Shown one piece after another: positions 33,956 to 46,828 of a DNA stretch of 64,000 nucleotides. Origin of the DNA: Brienomyrus brachyistius (Eukaryota; Chordata; Actinopteri; Osteoglossiformes; Mormyridae); the NCBI RefSeq assembly GCF_023856365.1, contig NC_064539.1, forward strand, positions 12,785,519-12,849,518, given 5' to 3'. The position numbers and the translations under genes are program-made. Positions within the stretch are counted from its first letter, which is position 1. The number at the start of each line of letters is the position of its first letter. The notes under the pieces are model-generated. The model saw only the letters and a program-made list of their open reading frames with translations. It did no database searches and was not told the DNA's origin.

Positions 33956-34436
33956 TTTGAATATGTAGGAGCTCTCATGTGTATGCATGAGTCATTCACA
34001 CCTGGCCACATCCTCCCCCCACTTTTATAGTGCTGATGGGGTTGTATCTGGATCGGGTTTCACCGTTGCGTTGTTCATCAAATTACCATGCAAATGTGAT
34101 TTGAATACCCGGTAATGTGGCTATTTATAATGCGAATAGCGATCTTCAAGGTGAGGGCGGTACTACAAAAAAAGGTGACATGGTTTACTTTTTTGTCGAT
34201 TTAACCTCATTTTAAAAACTTTAATACTTCTGACAATGGACATTTTGAAAACAAGACAGATTACGGATTTAGTCAGTGTTTTTTCATGATTCTACATAAA
34301 GATTTCAGCGAGATATTAACTGAAATAAACGTGAAAAATATGCTACATCGCCGATGATGCACTTCACCGCCGGGGGTTAAATACCATGCAAGTGAATAAC
34401 AGTGTGACACTATCTATGGTGTAATTGCTTGTAAAA

Positions 34437-34990
34437 TCAAGTGACATAATCCTTCAGCAAGCAATGATGTCCAGTATCTCGCCTGGGCCTCAGCATGTGA
34501 GTGAGATCAGTTGGCTTAGTTTCCTGTTTGTTGAGCCTGGGTATAGCTAGGGTGTGATGGAATGTTTTAAGGTGGGATGTATTCCAGGTTTTACCGTCAC
34601 TCAGTTTGTATGTGCCTTCTCCAGTCTTCTCACTTATCGGTAGAGGAACACTGAACTTCCTGTATCCATCAGAGATATGTAGCGGGTTTCTCACTCTCTC
34701 TTTGTCCCCTTTTTGGAAGCAAGAAGAACGGGCACCCTGTTTGGCATGTATGCACCTTTATTTTGTGTCGGCATTGGCTAACTCTGTGGCAGATGTCTGT
34801 GTTTGTCAGCAGGGATGTAGACGTAGGTGGCAACAGTGTCAGCTTTGTGCAATAGACATGCAGAAAATCAGTCACAGTTTGCTTCTGTGCTGGTGTTCCT
34901 GGATGCCCAACTGTATGGTCTACTTGAGCACCCTGTTGAATCTTTCTTCAGCCTTGTTGGTACCCGGGTAGTAGAGGGAGGAGCATTTAT
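34437..34990 (-). pseudogene. Gypsy-type retroelement pol remnant (integrase end)
   Basis: The minus strand has scattered pieces of an LTR-retrotransposon integrase and its C-terminal region: YYPGTNKAEERFNRVLK, a broken middle, and GTYKLSDGKTWNTSHLKTF near the 3' end. Stops and frame changes separate the pieces, so it is dead. No LTRs are found next to it. Confidence 0.75.
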
Positions 34991-35844
34991 GGCTCATTGT
35001 CTTTCCTCAAGGAAGGTAGCCAAGGATGCGTTATAATCCTGTAAAATTAAACTTTGTATTTAAAAAAATACTTAAATTTACTAATTATGTTATTCGTGTT
35101 TAGAACAATGCTGTGTGTTCAGAAACATTTCAAAGGAATAGCTAGTTTCCAACAAGGAGCTGATGCCCAAGAAAGCAAATAAATAGGGCCAGCCTGGTCA
35201 TGGAAGCAGACTGGAAACATTAACAGTGTCCACATAAAATGAAAGGTACTGGAGGAGCGTTTCCAAGTGAAATCGGAAAGACAGTAAAATAAATCAGTAA
35301 ACGGACTATTGTGGAGTATTAGAGTAATATTTGGATGTGATTATTTCTATTTAGTAAAAAGTCTGCATAGTTTAAAGCCAAGGACGTCTCAAATGCATAT
35401 CGGTGCATACTTCGTGTTGTAGCATTTGTGTTTTTATATGTAATATTATGTCCCCATGGGAAATATGTGAAAATACGCAGAAGAGTATGAGGCTCCAATC
35501 ATGCGGATTGCATCGAGATTTCATTGTTACAGGACAGATATTTGCAGGAAGTGAATTATATTTCACAGCTGTTTTTTTTTTCTTTTGTTTCTTTTTGCAG
35601 CACAGCTATGGGATTTTTGGCAATATGGTATTTTATAAACAACAAATGAGCTGAGTGCAAGAGGGAACAGCTGTAGCCTCATTTTACCTCAGTTCAGCAC
35701 TCAGGGTGCTGAGTATTTGCAAGCCAGCTAGCAGAGCATGAGACTCATGGCTTAGGGGCAAAGACTCTACCATGTGCTCTGCATAAGACAAAAGGAACTG
35801 GCAGAGTTGTACTGAGAAACTTCTATGTTTAAGTACAACCAAAG

Positions 35845-35971
35845 CAGACGTGAATAGTTCAGGTCCAGAATATAAGGTTCAGTTGAGTATAAAGAGTCAA
35901 CCACAGCTGGTTAGTTGAAACAAAATCTTATTATGGATTTTAAATTGCTGGACCTGAACTATCCATCTCTG
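35845..35971. mobile_element. hAT-type MITE, third copy, diverged
   Basis: The left end cagacgtgaatagttcaggt and right end cctgaactatccatctctg are inverted repeats of the family at 6229-6384. The interior cagctggttagttgaaacaa matches too. The flanking 8 bp no longer match, in keeping with greater age. Confidence 0.8.
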
Positions 35972-36919
35972 CTCACAAATCTGTGTAATAGTGGCAAATA
36001 GCCCAGATTGAGTGACATATCTGTAGGGGTGACTGCTGTCAGCGCAGAGCAGGAGGTAATGATCCAAGTTAGCACTCAGATAACCCAATGAGTCATGTGA
36101 CTGACTTTGCTGACCAACCAAACAGAAAGTGACTAAACAGGTCCTATAAGAGCTACACAAATATGACAAAGTGCAGTTAAGGCAAAGGAAAAAAATGAAT
36201 AGTACAATAGTTTATCAAAAATCCGAGTGGGCATATAAATACAGTATATTTGTGTATTTTTGTTTAGTAATTATTTTCAGAAGATTACTTAATGGCATTA
36301 CTGGGCAAAAACTGCAGTTTCAGTAGATAACACTACTGTAATATTTTGCAATCTTATATTTCAATTTTAAAGTAACATATTCCTCAAGAGTATTCTTTAA
36401 AACAATTTTAGCAGTAAGAGTAAACGCCAAAATATCAGGTAGCAGGCAGAATATTACTGAAGATTTCCATATGCTACACTATATTTTTTTCCATATTTCA
36501 ATCAAGAGCTATATCAGCTAGATGCATTAAATAACGCATTAAATAATTAAAAATAATGCAGAGTCATATGTATAGTTGTGTAAAAACTACTTTTCTGATA
36601 GAGCAATTATATGTAAAATTTGTTAAATTTCACTACCAGCTGAATTAATTAAGTAATTAATTATGTTACGTTAAATAGCTCAATGAGGTATTGATTATCC
36701 AAACATGGTGTACTAGTGGTCGACTCAAAAACTACATGGCTGTATTGGATGGTTGTTGCAAATACTGGAGTGACCGTAGGATCGATTTTAAATTGGCTGA
36801 GTTTTGAAATTACGTAATTTCGTAGTATTACTCCAACGTGAAGATCATTTAAAATTCTTTTTCTTTGACTGCCTAAGACATTCAGAATTTGGTGATCAGT
36901 GATCATTGTTGACACACCA

Positions 36920-37065
36920 CAGCACACAGTGCACAACAACGAAATGTGTCCTCCGCATTTAACGCATATGTGACATCATGACATAGCAAGGGGCAGTTAA
37001 TTCAGCGTCCGGGGAGCAGTGCCTGGGGGCAGTACCTTGCTCAGGGTACATAAGTGGTACATGAA
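36920..37065. repeat. Dispersed fish repeat fragment
   Basis: acagtgcacaacaacgaaat, cctccgcatttaacgc, ccggggagcagtgcctggg and ttgctcagggtac occur in the order known from a common unclassified fish repeat. Identification is from memory; the class is unknown. Confidence 0.5.
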
Positions 37066-38974
37066 AGTTGAATTTCACATTTCCCATTGTATTTTGGTGC
37101 TTGTGTGTATCTTGCAATTGCACCTGCATGTTAAAAACGTTCTCTGCAAATGAATGGTTTGTTTCTCAAAGTGACTTGTTTATACACATTTATATCAGAA
37201 ACTCATTACTCACATTTCAATAAATGTATGCAAGAGGAGCAAGGTACAAAGCCGTTTCCCACAATATAAAGCATGTAGTAAGTTCTGTATAAATTATACA
37301 GTGACACCATGACCATGGTCATCCCTGTGTTTCTTGGCATGATCACAATATTATACTGGGTCGCCAGTTAGAAGATGGATGGTATTTGTTACCTGTATCC
37401 TTATGCCACCTTTAAATCAAATTTCCATCCTTTGCCCTTATTGTGCCAATAGAGATACACAGATGCATTGAAATTATTTTGTATTGATCTTATATTCCAA
37501 GGATTACATAATTAGTCATGTTTATAATAGAACATCCTTGTATTATCCTGCTAAAAAGGGAACCATGAACAGCACATAAAAACCCTTACGTTTCATTCAT
37601 CAGGAAGAGCAGGCAGTGCTTGTCCACAAATTCCAAGTGAAATGGAAGTGTTGGCATATCAGCCAGAAACAGGGTACCCTAGACAAAAGATACCTTTTTC
37701 TCATAAGGTGCTAATTAATAGAGGCAGACTTGCTGTTTAGCTTGTGAATTGCTAACTGTAGCTAAAGCTTGAAACAGCAAAGGTCCCCATCTTTGACTCA
37801 TTGAACAAGTAATTAACGGAATATTGTCTGCTGGATGTAAAAGAAACCATATCGGTGAATCCTTTAAACAGGCTGAAATAAAGAGTACTTGTAAAATAAA
37901 TAGGTCATGGAGTATACGCTGGAAAGTTTTTTTCTTTTTTTAATTCAAAATGCATTAGCGGCCCATAGAATAGTACATATCAGCAATACACAATTATTTT
38001 GGCCAAAATTGCATGGAAACACCACTTCAGAGCTCTTGGGCCTGAAGTATTTTTGTTTGCCATGAACAGGACTTTCCACAAAGCTGGACTTTGTGTATGT
38101 GTTTGAAATGATGATTCTTTAATTAAGGGACATCTGTAATTTTTCCTGCCGTATTCTACTTGAGTGCTCTTCACGTTGGGATGTTCTGCCCAGCTTCTTG
38201 TGACCCCCCATTTATCAACATGAGAGAGACAAACACGGCGAGGAAGACATTTCATATGTGGAACATGTGGGAAGGGGCTGTCTGCCTATTACTCAGTGCC
38301 AGCAGGCTTTTTTTCCCTCCATAGTCAAAACCAAAATATTGCCTAAAGCAAAAAAAATGGAAGTACGAACTAGAAAATTCTGCTGTTTTCCATCCATTCC
38401 TTTATTTTCCAACCACTTATCATGGTGAGGGTTGCAGGTGAGCCTCCTGATTTATGTTTGAAATATGTGTGGTTCTTAAAATTAGTGGATCTTCATGTTA
38501 AAAAAACCAGAATCATGTCATAAAACAAGGTAAACCAATGAAACTTTTCAAAAATCATTTAGCATTAAACGTGTGTTTCCATTTTACCGTACAATGTCAT
38601 CAGCACTGTCTCCTCACAGTCTGACACTGAGGCTGACGACTTAATGCTCCCTTCGACTGGGGATCTGCTTTGATGGGTGAGGAACATGAAGTAATGTTAC
38701 TAGCCCCCCCCCTCCCGCCCCGTCTGAAATTTTAATGTAGACATGAAGAGAGGATGTACAGTACATGCTGACTGCCTCCACAAGCACAATGAAAGGAACA
38801 AAAGAATGCTTCTGTGATCATCCTTACAAGAAATGAACTCTATTAGGTCTATAGCATATTTTATGGAGTCTACTTCACAACAAGCTACTTGGTGTTTCAT
38901 TGCCCAACAAGTATTTATAAGTTGTGGTTTTCCATACTTCTGACTTTCAAAGATTTGATATTATGCTGTCTCTG

Positions 38975-39405
38975 TGGGGACTTTATTAGCCACACCTGCT
39001 AGTAAATGCAAACAGCCTGCTTTCCCAAACAGCGAGTCACATAGCTGCAACTGAATATATACAGCATGCAGACAAGGTCAAGAGGTTCGGTTAAGACGTG
39101 TGATCTAAGTGATTTAAAATGTTGCATGATTGTTGGTGCCAGATGTAGTGGTTCCAGCATTTCAGAAATAATTTGACTCCTAGATTTTTTTCTGGATCAC
39201 AGAGAACGGTGCATTAAACAAGAAACATGTAGTTGTTCCTGGAACCAAAAACAGGTTACGGAGAATGGCCATAAAGGTAACAGAAATGCTGCACGTGCAA
39301 AAATAACAGCTCAATACAATGATGTTCTCTTGAAGAGTGACATCTCTGAATGTAGAACTTGTTAATGGGGTACCTACTAAAGTGGTCAATAAGTGTACAG
39401 TATGC
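38975..39405 (+). mobile_element. Internally deleted Tc1-like element
   Basis: The left end tattagccacacctgcta and right end taaagtggtcaataagtgta match the ends of a widespread fish Tc1-like transposon. The 5' part is recognisable (catgattgttggtgccagat, gcatttcagaaat) up to about 39210. The rest of the transposase is missing apart from short scraps. Non-autonomous. Confidence 0.8.
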
Positions 39406-40009
39406 ATGTATGGAGGCCAAGCATGAAATACTGTCTTATTGCTAATTTGATAGAGGCAGCATAGTTGATGTCAGGAATGTGAAAGAAACTTAATCTTCAA
39501 TATTGTTTTGTTCATATTTAGAATTGTTATGCTAAACTACGCTTAATGAAATATAAGCAATGAAACTCCCCTTAATTGTAGGCTGTAATAGAAAAGCACC
39601 AATGGAAACGTTTACAGATTGAAGAAACTCAAGAAAACCTTTAAGTTAAGTTTTTATTTTTCTATATTGTTTTATTTTAGTTTTATGAAAACAATTTACC
39701 CCTATAAACATATCATATACATCACAATTTCATATTATATTGTTGTACAAATGAACCACGAAATTGTGATACTGAAAATATATGGTGAATAAAATGACTT
39801 TTAAAGCCTCTTGGAAAAATTACATAATTTAGCAGTATGCTATTAATTACAGTATGCTATGCTTCTTGTGAGCTGGGTTGACTGTCAAAATTCCTGCAAC
39901 TGTATTTTAATGTTCAATCCCTTGTTCCACATATATGCTTTGAATATTTTGAATTTCACAATATTTCCTTACAAATTAGTATACAGATTGTATTAGTATA
40001 CAGAGTTTA

Positions 40010-40140
40010 TTGCGGGGCTAGACTGGGATTAAAATCGGCTGTGGACTTTTGGGTCCCCTGTGATAAATTTTGCCAGCCCACAAACCCATCAGCCCACTGG
40101 GAAAATGGCCACTGTACCAGCTGGCTGGTCCAGGCCTGGT
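40010..40140. repeat. Possible dispersed repeat fragment
   Basis: ggggctagactgggattaaa, ccagcccacaaacccatcag and tggctggtccaggcctgg look like a decayed dispersed fish repeat built around complementary GGCC-rich ends. I cannot name the family. Confidence 0.35.
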
Positions 40141-40349
40141 TCAGTTATACAAGTCATAAAAGTTTTGTGAAAAATGAGATGTTAAAACAACACAGAAATA
40201 TCTGTTCAATGCGTATACTTTCATTTAAAAATGCATAACGTAAAGTGCTTCCTAACAGGTTAATCAAATTAGCACAACACCTAACATTTTAGTAACCTGG
40301 TCTTTTACTATGGAAATACATAATATAATGAAGGACTTATGGTGGGGCA

Positions 40350-40920
40350 TGTCAGGGTGATGCATGATCCGCGTAGCGGCTTTACAGAAAAAAACAAGAA
40401 AGAGAATGAACCATGAGGGGTCTAATGAAAGCAGGGAGCACAAAGCAACACACACATCCAAACCAGAGCAAACACAGCAGCACAAGAAGAAGCACAATGA
40501 CCAAATGGGGAACAGAAAAAGGGCAAGTACTGACACACAAGAGACGAGGGCTAGAAATGGGACAGGTGCGAGCCATTACCAATTAACCAAACACTGAAGA
40601 TTAGAAAAACAGGACAAAAATGAGGGTAATTAACAACGCTACAGCTTCAAACTCTAGGAGATACTGGGAACATGGCACAACAGAACATAACTAAACTAGA
40701 GACAGGTAGGGTTAACCAGAACCAGACACATAAAACAAACACCTAAACTGAAATACACGAACAATAAACTGAGGTGAAAAAAACTGAAAATATCTAGCAA
40801 AGTTGGAGCTGGCCCCCAGCCAGTCTTAAACCTATGATGGCAGGGGAGCCTGGTTCTCAGCTGTACACTCAGCCCATGCAGCCACACAGTGCCTTGCGGA
40901 GCAGAAGAACACACTAGGAC
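40350..40920 (-). mobile_element. Possible old solo LTR
   Basis: It begins tgtcagggtgatgca on +, so on the minus strand it would end in the common LTR terminus CCCTGACA. The block is strikingly T-poor on the + strand, i.e. T-rich on the minus strand, as many Gypsy LTRs are. No flanking duplication could be found and the far end is uncertain. Confidence 0.4.
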
Positions 40921-41084
40921 CTGTGAAGCATGTAAAACTAGGGGAACACAAAGTGCATTAAAATATTAAATGAGAAAGACAATGGTCATTCAACAACAAT
41001 CTATTATGTTCTCATGTTATATTAAAATATGTTCACTCATGGATATGAATATCTTGCCTGTGAAAACGAAGGAATTACCCGAGT

Positions 41085-41203
41085 AAGTATAGGGCACAAA
41101 TTGCTGGGATCCTATGAAGGCATTCCATGCCTCCTGGGACAGGCGGCAGGTTCACTGTCATCTTGGATAAATAGTTATGGAAAATGGATGGATGGATGGA
41201 ATA
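41085..41203 (+). mobile_element. V-SINE 3' fragment
   Basis: A decayed 3' domain ends in ggaaaatggatggatggatg, the characteristic tail. Confidence 0.55.
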
Positions 41204-41209
41204 CAAAGT

Positions 41210-43125
41210 ATAAAGTACATAATAAGATCAAAGTCATCATCCTGGTGTAACTGCTGATGGAAATGTATACTTTACTTTGATGTTTGTGCATGAGTTTGAG
41301 ATTTAAAACAAAAAGGAAACTGAACCAGTCCAATGTGTGAAGATAATGTTTCACGAGCCACAGTGCACTCAGAGTAATATTGATACTATGATCTGAATGC
41401 AGTGCATAAACCACTAATTACACCTATTTATACTTTTTCTGAGAATAATGATGTGACACACAGGCAATGGGCCACAAAACCTTATTGCTTAAAAATGCTA
41501 AGCGATCATGTTCATTTTAGGATGAAACATTTCTATCACAAAATGATAAAACTGTCGTTTTTTTTTCAGGGTAACGGCACTCCTATCTACAAGTGGTCAC
41601 TGATTATTTTGATGAGCATGAATCCATATACCATGGCCAACCTAATCGCCAGATTTCAATGCCACTGTACAGTATTCCAAAGGTGACCACGGCATGGATT
41701 TTTCTGGAGGTATGCAATTTGATGTCATCATGATGATTGTAAGATTTTTGTTAGTAATAGAAGAGGTAGCCCAACTATGATTGAGTTCTTGTCCAAGGCC
41801 ATGTAATCTGAGGAAAGCCTGAGCAATTAATTTAAATGATTGTATAGTAACTTGTAAATAAAGGGAAAATAATGCAATAATATGCAAAAATGATTTTGAG
41901 TAAACAATTCTTGACAAATAAATAATCTTAAATTGATTACAAATTTCAGGTCAAAGCATGACCGAATTGGAAGAGAAGGCTGAAATTTCTTTACAGTTTA
42001 CAAAATAGTATAAAGATTATTTAAAGAAATGTTGGTTTAAGTTTTAAAGAGCTTTATGGCTAAGAATTTGTGACTATTTTGCTATATATATTGGCCATGG
42101 ATTTTTTTTTTGCATTTTCCATGTAAATATTTTAAATGTTTGTACTAAGAATGTTGTAACCTAAAAGCATTACAAGTTTAGACACTTTTTTTCATTCATT
42201 TCATTTCAAATTTTCCAGTTAATTTCCACTTAATGATTTATTTATTTGGCTGCCAGAAAAGGCCTGGCAATATTTGTCAATTTAAACACTAAGGGAATTC
42301 TTAAAGGCTAATTAAAAATAATTTCAGGCCCAAGGATAAATACAAAACTGGCATGCTGGAAAAATGGTCATTAGGTGTGTGTGCACAATGTACCACATCT
42401 CTCAGTATTGTCATAACACTGCTAAATAACAATGATAATTAACATGCTTTTCTATGAATTATGCATTAATTATGTCATGGAGTAGTAGTGAACATGTATT
42501 TATGACTGCCTCCCTAAAAGGGTGAGAAGAGGTTAGTTGTTCAGTGTATTATCTAAGTTTCCTAATCAATATTTATACATTTTCCTTCGAGGTTTGTGAC
42601 AATGGGGCTCATTTATTACAGGGTAACTATAACAACTGTCACATGGGTCCCACGGTGTGGCTCTTGACATATATATATATTTTGTGACCTTGATGGCAAC
42701 TAATGACCCTGAAGTGCCACATGTAAACAAGTCCATAAGAAGTATCTTTAAGAGGAGCTGAAGCTGACAACACAACCTGTCATTTCTGTAATAGCTTTTC
42801 CCCACTTTGTATATTTATTTAATGCCCTCTTTTTCCAGTGTAGGATTCAAATGTACTTTTTCCCCCAAACACATTATAAAATATAACTGCAATTTTTCAA
42901 CAAGTTCTGCCCTGCATCAGTGTTTAAAAGTAACCAAACTGGAAAATAAGAGAGTAATATCAAGAAGTCGTATTAAAGAGTAACCCTGCCATTAAATATG
43001 ACACCAACAAGAGAGGGTTTCAAAAAGCTCTTTATTGATACAGCCTCTGTGTGAAAAATAAAACCACCAAAATAATGAAAGAATCTTAGCACAACATTTA
43101 CAAAGAACTTTCATTTTCATGAATC
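41210..43125. other. Intergenic, no gene seen
   Basis: AT-rich. Near 41630-41700 a short stretch (ccatggccaacctaatcgcc agatttcaatg) weakly resembles the W-P-x-S-P-D-x-N block of Tc1 transposases, but the rest of such a gene is absent. Confidence 0.45.
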
Positions 43126-43129
43126 TTTA

Positions 43130-43740
43130 TTTTTGGCAGAAAATCAGTGTATTGTTCTTGAATGTCCCAGGAAAGTGCCGTCTGCCTTGTGTTATAACGA
43201 GATGTGACATGCAGTCTGTGTTAATCAGTGTAGAGAAGCAGTGCTGCTGAGGTCAGGTCCAGGCGCTCAGCTGGCTGTCAGAGCCACAGACGATGGGTTT
43301 CCATTAGCTATGAGAGAGCCGTAAACATTTCATTAGAACCCAAAACTAAAGGAGGGGGGTTGCAGAGAGCCTGTGTCCTTTGTTCTAAAAAAGCATATCT
43401 CTTAATGTTACATTTAGAGAAAATCACTGGCGCTAAGAGAGGTAGGCGGTCTCCGGTGGCCTGTATCAAAGTCACAGGGGAATACCCTTCAAGCTGCTCT
43501 CAGCTAAATGTACTCTCATATTAATATTTAAAAATGCCATAATGCTTCTGAGAAAACCTCAGAGGACAGATGCATCAATTTGCAAGGTCTTCCCTTCAGG
43601 AAATAGAAACGGGATAATTTGCCATTAGAAGAAACATTATGGGAAGCACATAAACTATGTCTCGGCCACATTTACGCTGCAAAACCTTGCTTGTGGTAAA
43701 AGGAAAACGTCATGCGGGTATTGGTCAGAAAGTTATTAGT
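43130..43740. promoter_or_regulatory. Candidate conserved non-coding element
   Basis: A repeat-free, higher-complexity island in AT-rich desert with no coding signal (for example gcactggcgctaaga-type and atcaaagtcacagggg segments near 43425-43480). Position downstream of PARP8 makes an ISL1 enhancer role possible. Conservation was not tested. Confidence 0.3.
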
Positions 43741-44172
43741 ACAAGGAACATTTATTGTGGTCAGAAAGACAGAACATCCTGCTGAGATCAATCAACCACT
43801 AGACAGCTCTCTGGGACCAAATTATTGCATGAAAATCAATAATGAGCACTATTTTTTAAGGGAATTATTAATATTCATTGAGAAATTCAACAAACGAAAA
43901 GGAAGGTACTACAGCAACTGTATTAGCTTGGAAATTCCCTTTGTAATTGTTGTAATCACTTTGAGTCCACAGCAATATAGTCATAACCTTAGAATCACAA
44001 TTGATGTCCTTCTCAGGAAGAAAATTCAAGAACCTCCTATATAATAAAAATTTTTCACTTCAAATATTAGTAGAACTTTTCTTATCTGAACTTCAGATTT
44101 CAAATATACATTTAGGGGGAAACTAAATATAATTGCTAGGAAAAGTATTATTTGGTGCTGTGTTGGTGATGG

Positions 44173-44174
<2 letters not shown>

Positions 44175-44256
<82 letters not shown>
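44175..44256. repeat. (CA)n(TA)n microsatellite
   Basis: About 36 bp of CA followed by about 46 bp of TA, uninterrupted. Confidence 0.97.
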
Positions 44257-44258
<2 letters not shown>

Positions 44259-44682
44259 AATAAAATATATTATCATGCATTTTAAACTACTTGTCAATAT
44301 ATTTTGATGAGCAATTAAACATGTATGACAGTTCCAGGATATGTATAGTATGTACATTCAATTTAGAGTCAAATAGTCCTCACACAGTTACATCTGCCTG
44401 TTTATAATCACACAGTAACATCAACATGTTTCCAGGTCATATATCATATGTTACCTCAGTTTTGTTATCATCACAAGTTTTCACATAATCGTCATTTTCA
44501 GGGAACTGAATGAACAAATGGCGATTTAGCAAGCTCTTAATGATTCAGTCTGCAATAATGAACTGTGTGCTAATTTTATGCGGTTGTACAACATCCACTT
44601 ATAGTAAGGTCTGAGTAGAATACAAGTACATTTTTCAACTCTGCACCTGAAAAAAACTTTTTTTGAAGAAAACATATTCAGT

Positions 44683-44753
44683 GGTGAATATTATTATTAT
44701 TAATAGTAATAAAACAATAATAATGATGATGACGATGGTAATAATGATGATGA
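44683..44753. repeat. Imperfect ATT/ATG microsatellite
   Basis: Trinucleotide-like ATT, AAT and GAT repeats. Confidence 0.8.
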
Positions 44754-45778
44754 TCTCTCTTTCTCCTAATACGGAGGAGTGTTCTTCAAATACAACTAAC
44801 AGCATCTTGTGAGCATTCACAGACCTCTCCTATTTTTATTTTAAAAAATTGTGTGTAAAGCGACCTTGGGATTGTGAAAGGAACTATATAAATGGAAGTT
44901 ATTATTATTTATTATAAATAGTTTGCTTTTTCTGTGTAGTTTTCTAATTGAATGACATTGAGTAAGGAAATACACAAATATATTAGGATATTTCTTTAGT
45001 TAAAAAAAAAAATGGTCTTGTAATGTCCATTACTTTCATACTCATTCTCCTAAGGAGTCAAACATAGTGCATTTGGGAAAGGGCTTGCGTATTTATCCAA
45101 GACTGCCCAACACTTCAATTTGGTTATATGGAAATTCAACTCCTTTCAACTATTTGCCATGGGTTATAATAAACCCATTCCCCTTTAGTTCCAAAAATAT
45201 ACAGAGATTTATTTATCCTATTTATTTACCCAAACAAGGGAACCTAACCTCAAAGTATTCAAAGTATAATGTAAGATTTATATAGTTGAAAAGTATGCAA
45301 AACATGAATAACCTGTATAGCATGAACTCACTTCATCCATATGACTTCCTAAGAGAAAAAAAGTCAATGTGCTTAATTGATCTCTGGGGCAATTAGCTGC
45401 AGAATAATTCTACCTAACTTTTCCTTCACTTAATTAACACTAGAACTGCCAAATCTACGCAAATTTGCGTAAATTCCCTGGGCCTAACACCTACTAGCAT
45501 CCCTGCTGAGAGTTTCTTGGGCCATTGTCCTCCTGCTTTTGTTGTGCAAACACACCCATTACCTGTGAGGCCTGGCACATTTGCATTTTTTTACTCAGAG
45601 CAGCTAAAATCCAAGGCAGGCTAAACCTCTGTGTGTGACATGGAAACCTTCACAAAAGTCTGCCATATCTATACCAAATATCCCACATGCTGACTGACCT
45701 GCAAATATGAAAGACACACATTCACAAAATATATGGAAGCACAAGTCTGTTTTATTTATAAAAAAAATTTAGTGTTTC

Positions 45779-46828
45779 AAACTTTGCAGTGTTTGCAGAC
45801 CCAGTGACCATCATCCCTGCATTTGGCGCAAGTGAATTTGTAACACTTTGCACTGGTAAACCTGCTGCGGTTTCTGTTGCAGTTCTCCTGTACCTGACAC
45901 TGAGTTGTCCATACAAGTCCTGGCACAGCAGCAGCCTTCCTCTGTCCCCATAGCCTTTTGTGGCATAAATTGGCAATGGAGTTCTTTGGCTAGATGACTC
46001 AAAAATAATCTTCTTTTGCCTTCCCACCCTGTACATGCCTTGTACAGAACGTAGGAATTTGCCACCACCAGGTCCAGCATGTTGTAAAATACAGCTACTG
46101 GCCACCTGCATGTTGCTGCTCTTACGGAATACATGCGCGCCATTTGGTCCAACACATTTACACCACACTATAACAGCAGAGAGAGAGAGAGTCATGAGTG
46201 TATTTGCTATTTTTCTACCTTCTTTCTATATAGGCCTGTATAGTACATATCAGAAAACATTGTAGCACTGATGTAAAATTATACACACATTCACATACCT
46301 TCATGTGGTTATAGTCTGTTATCGTGTTGGGTTTCCTCTTTCTGCCTTCACAGATCGCCACATCTTGGTCCAAGGAACTCAGAACACACACAATCTTGTT
46401 TTTTTAGGTGCATAAATTGTCAAGGAGACACTGCCACTTCTAAGCACTGACGCGGAGAATTCCTCTTGCTGTGCAGTGTCCTTTGAAATTGGAGGAAGTT
46501 CATACCAAACTTTATTCCCTGTGCTCAGTAGTGTTGTTTTGCGCTGAAGCAGTCTGTGTGACAGTGCCAGTGAGGTGAAGAAATTGTCCGTTGTGACATT
46601 TCTCCCGTCATCCAGAAATGGCTCCATCAGACTCATGACCATGTTCTCTGCCAGCCTCCCCCTTTTCTGGTGACTGGGGTCCTTTCCCAAGTTAGGGGAC
46701 ACGTTGCAGACGTATTTGGTCTCCAAATCCGTGGCCATCCAGAACTTGATCCCAAATTTGTCCGGCTTGGATGCGATATACCAAGTGACATGGAATGGAT
46801 CCACATCTACTCCACGTTGTCTTTCCAC
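45779..46828 (-). pseudogene. piggyBac transposase, C-terminal two thirds, broken
   Basis: A PGBD4-like transposase (cut-and-paste at TTAA, DDE/D family). In order the minus strand shows [66 protein letters not shown] and RWPVAVFYNMLDL, ending in a Cys-rich zinc-ribbon-like tail (CYKFTCAKC, then WVCKHC). A frameshift lies in a GT run near 46383-46392, and another before the tail. A 131-bp GT-AG intron-like gap lies at 46168-46298. The N-terminal part is missing, cut off by the LINE. Confidence 0.88.

Larger units (their letters stand above)
35040..38970. other. Intergenic, no gene seen
   Basis: AT-rich. It holds the MITE at 35845-35971, a repeat fragment at 36920-37065 and possible V-SINE scraps at 37290-37382 and 38390-38445 (tccatccattcctttatttt). 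No ORF with homology. Confidence 0.55.
43741..45433. other. Intergenic, no gene seen
   Basis: AT-rich with two microsatellites. The 110-codon ORF at 43712-44044 has AT-driven composition and no recognised domain. Confidence 0.55.

Noticed and set aside
41630..41700. Tc1 transposase fragment
   Set aside because: Only about 30 bp resembles the conserved block; not enough to call an element.
43712..44044. 110-codon ORF as a gene
   Set aside because: No homology, no splice context, AT-driven composition and no conserved motif.
44026..44357. Minus-strand ORFs rich in Tyr-Ile and Cys-Val
   Set aside because: They are translations of the CA/TA microsatellite.
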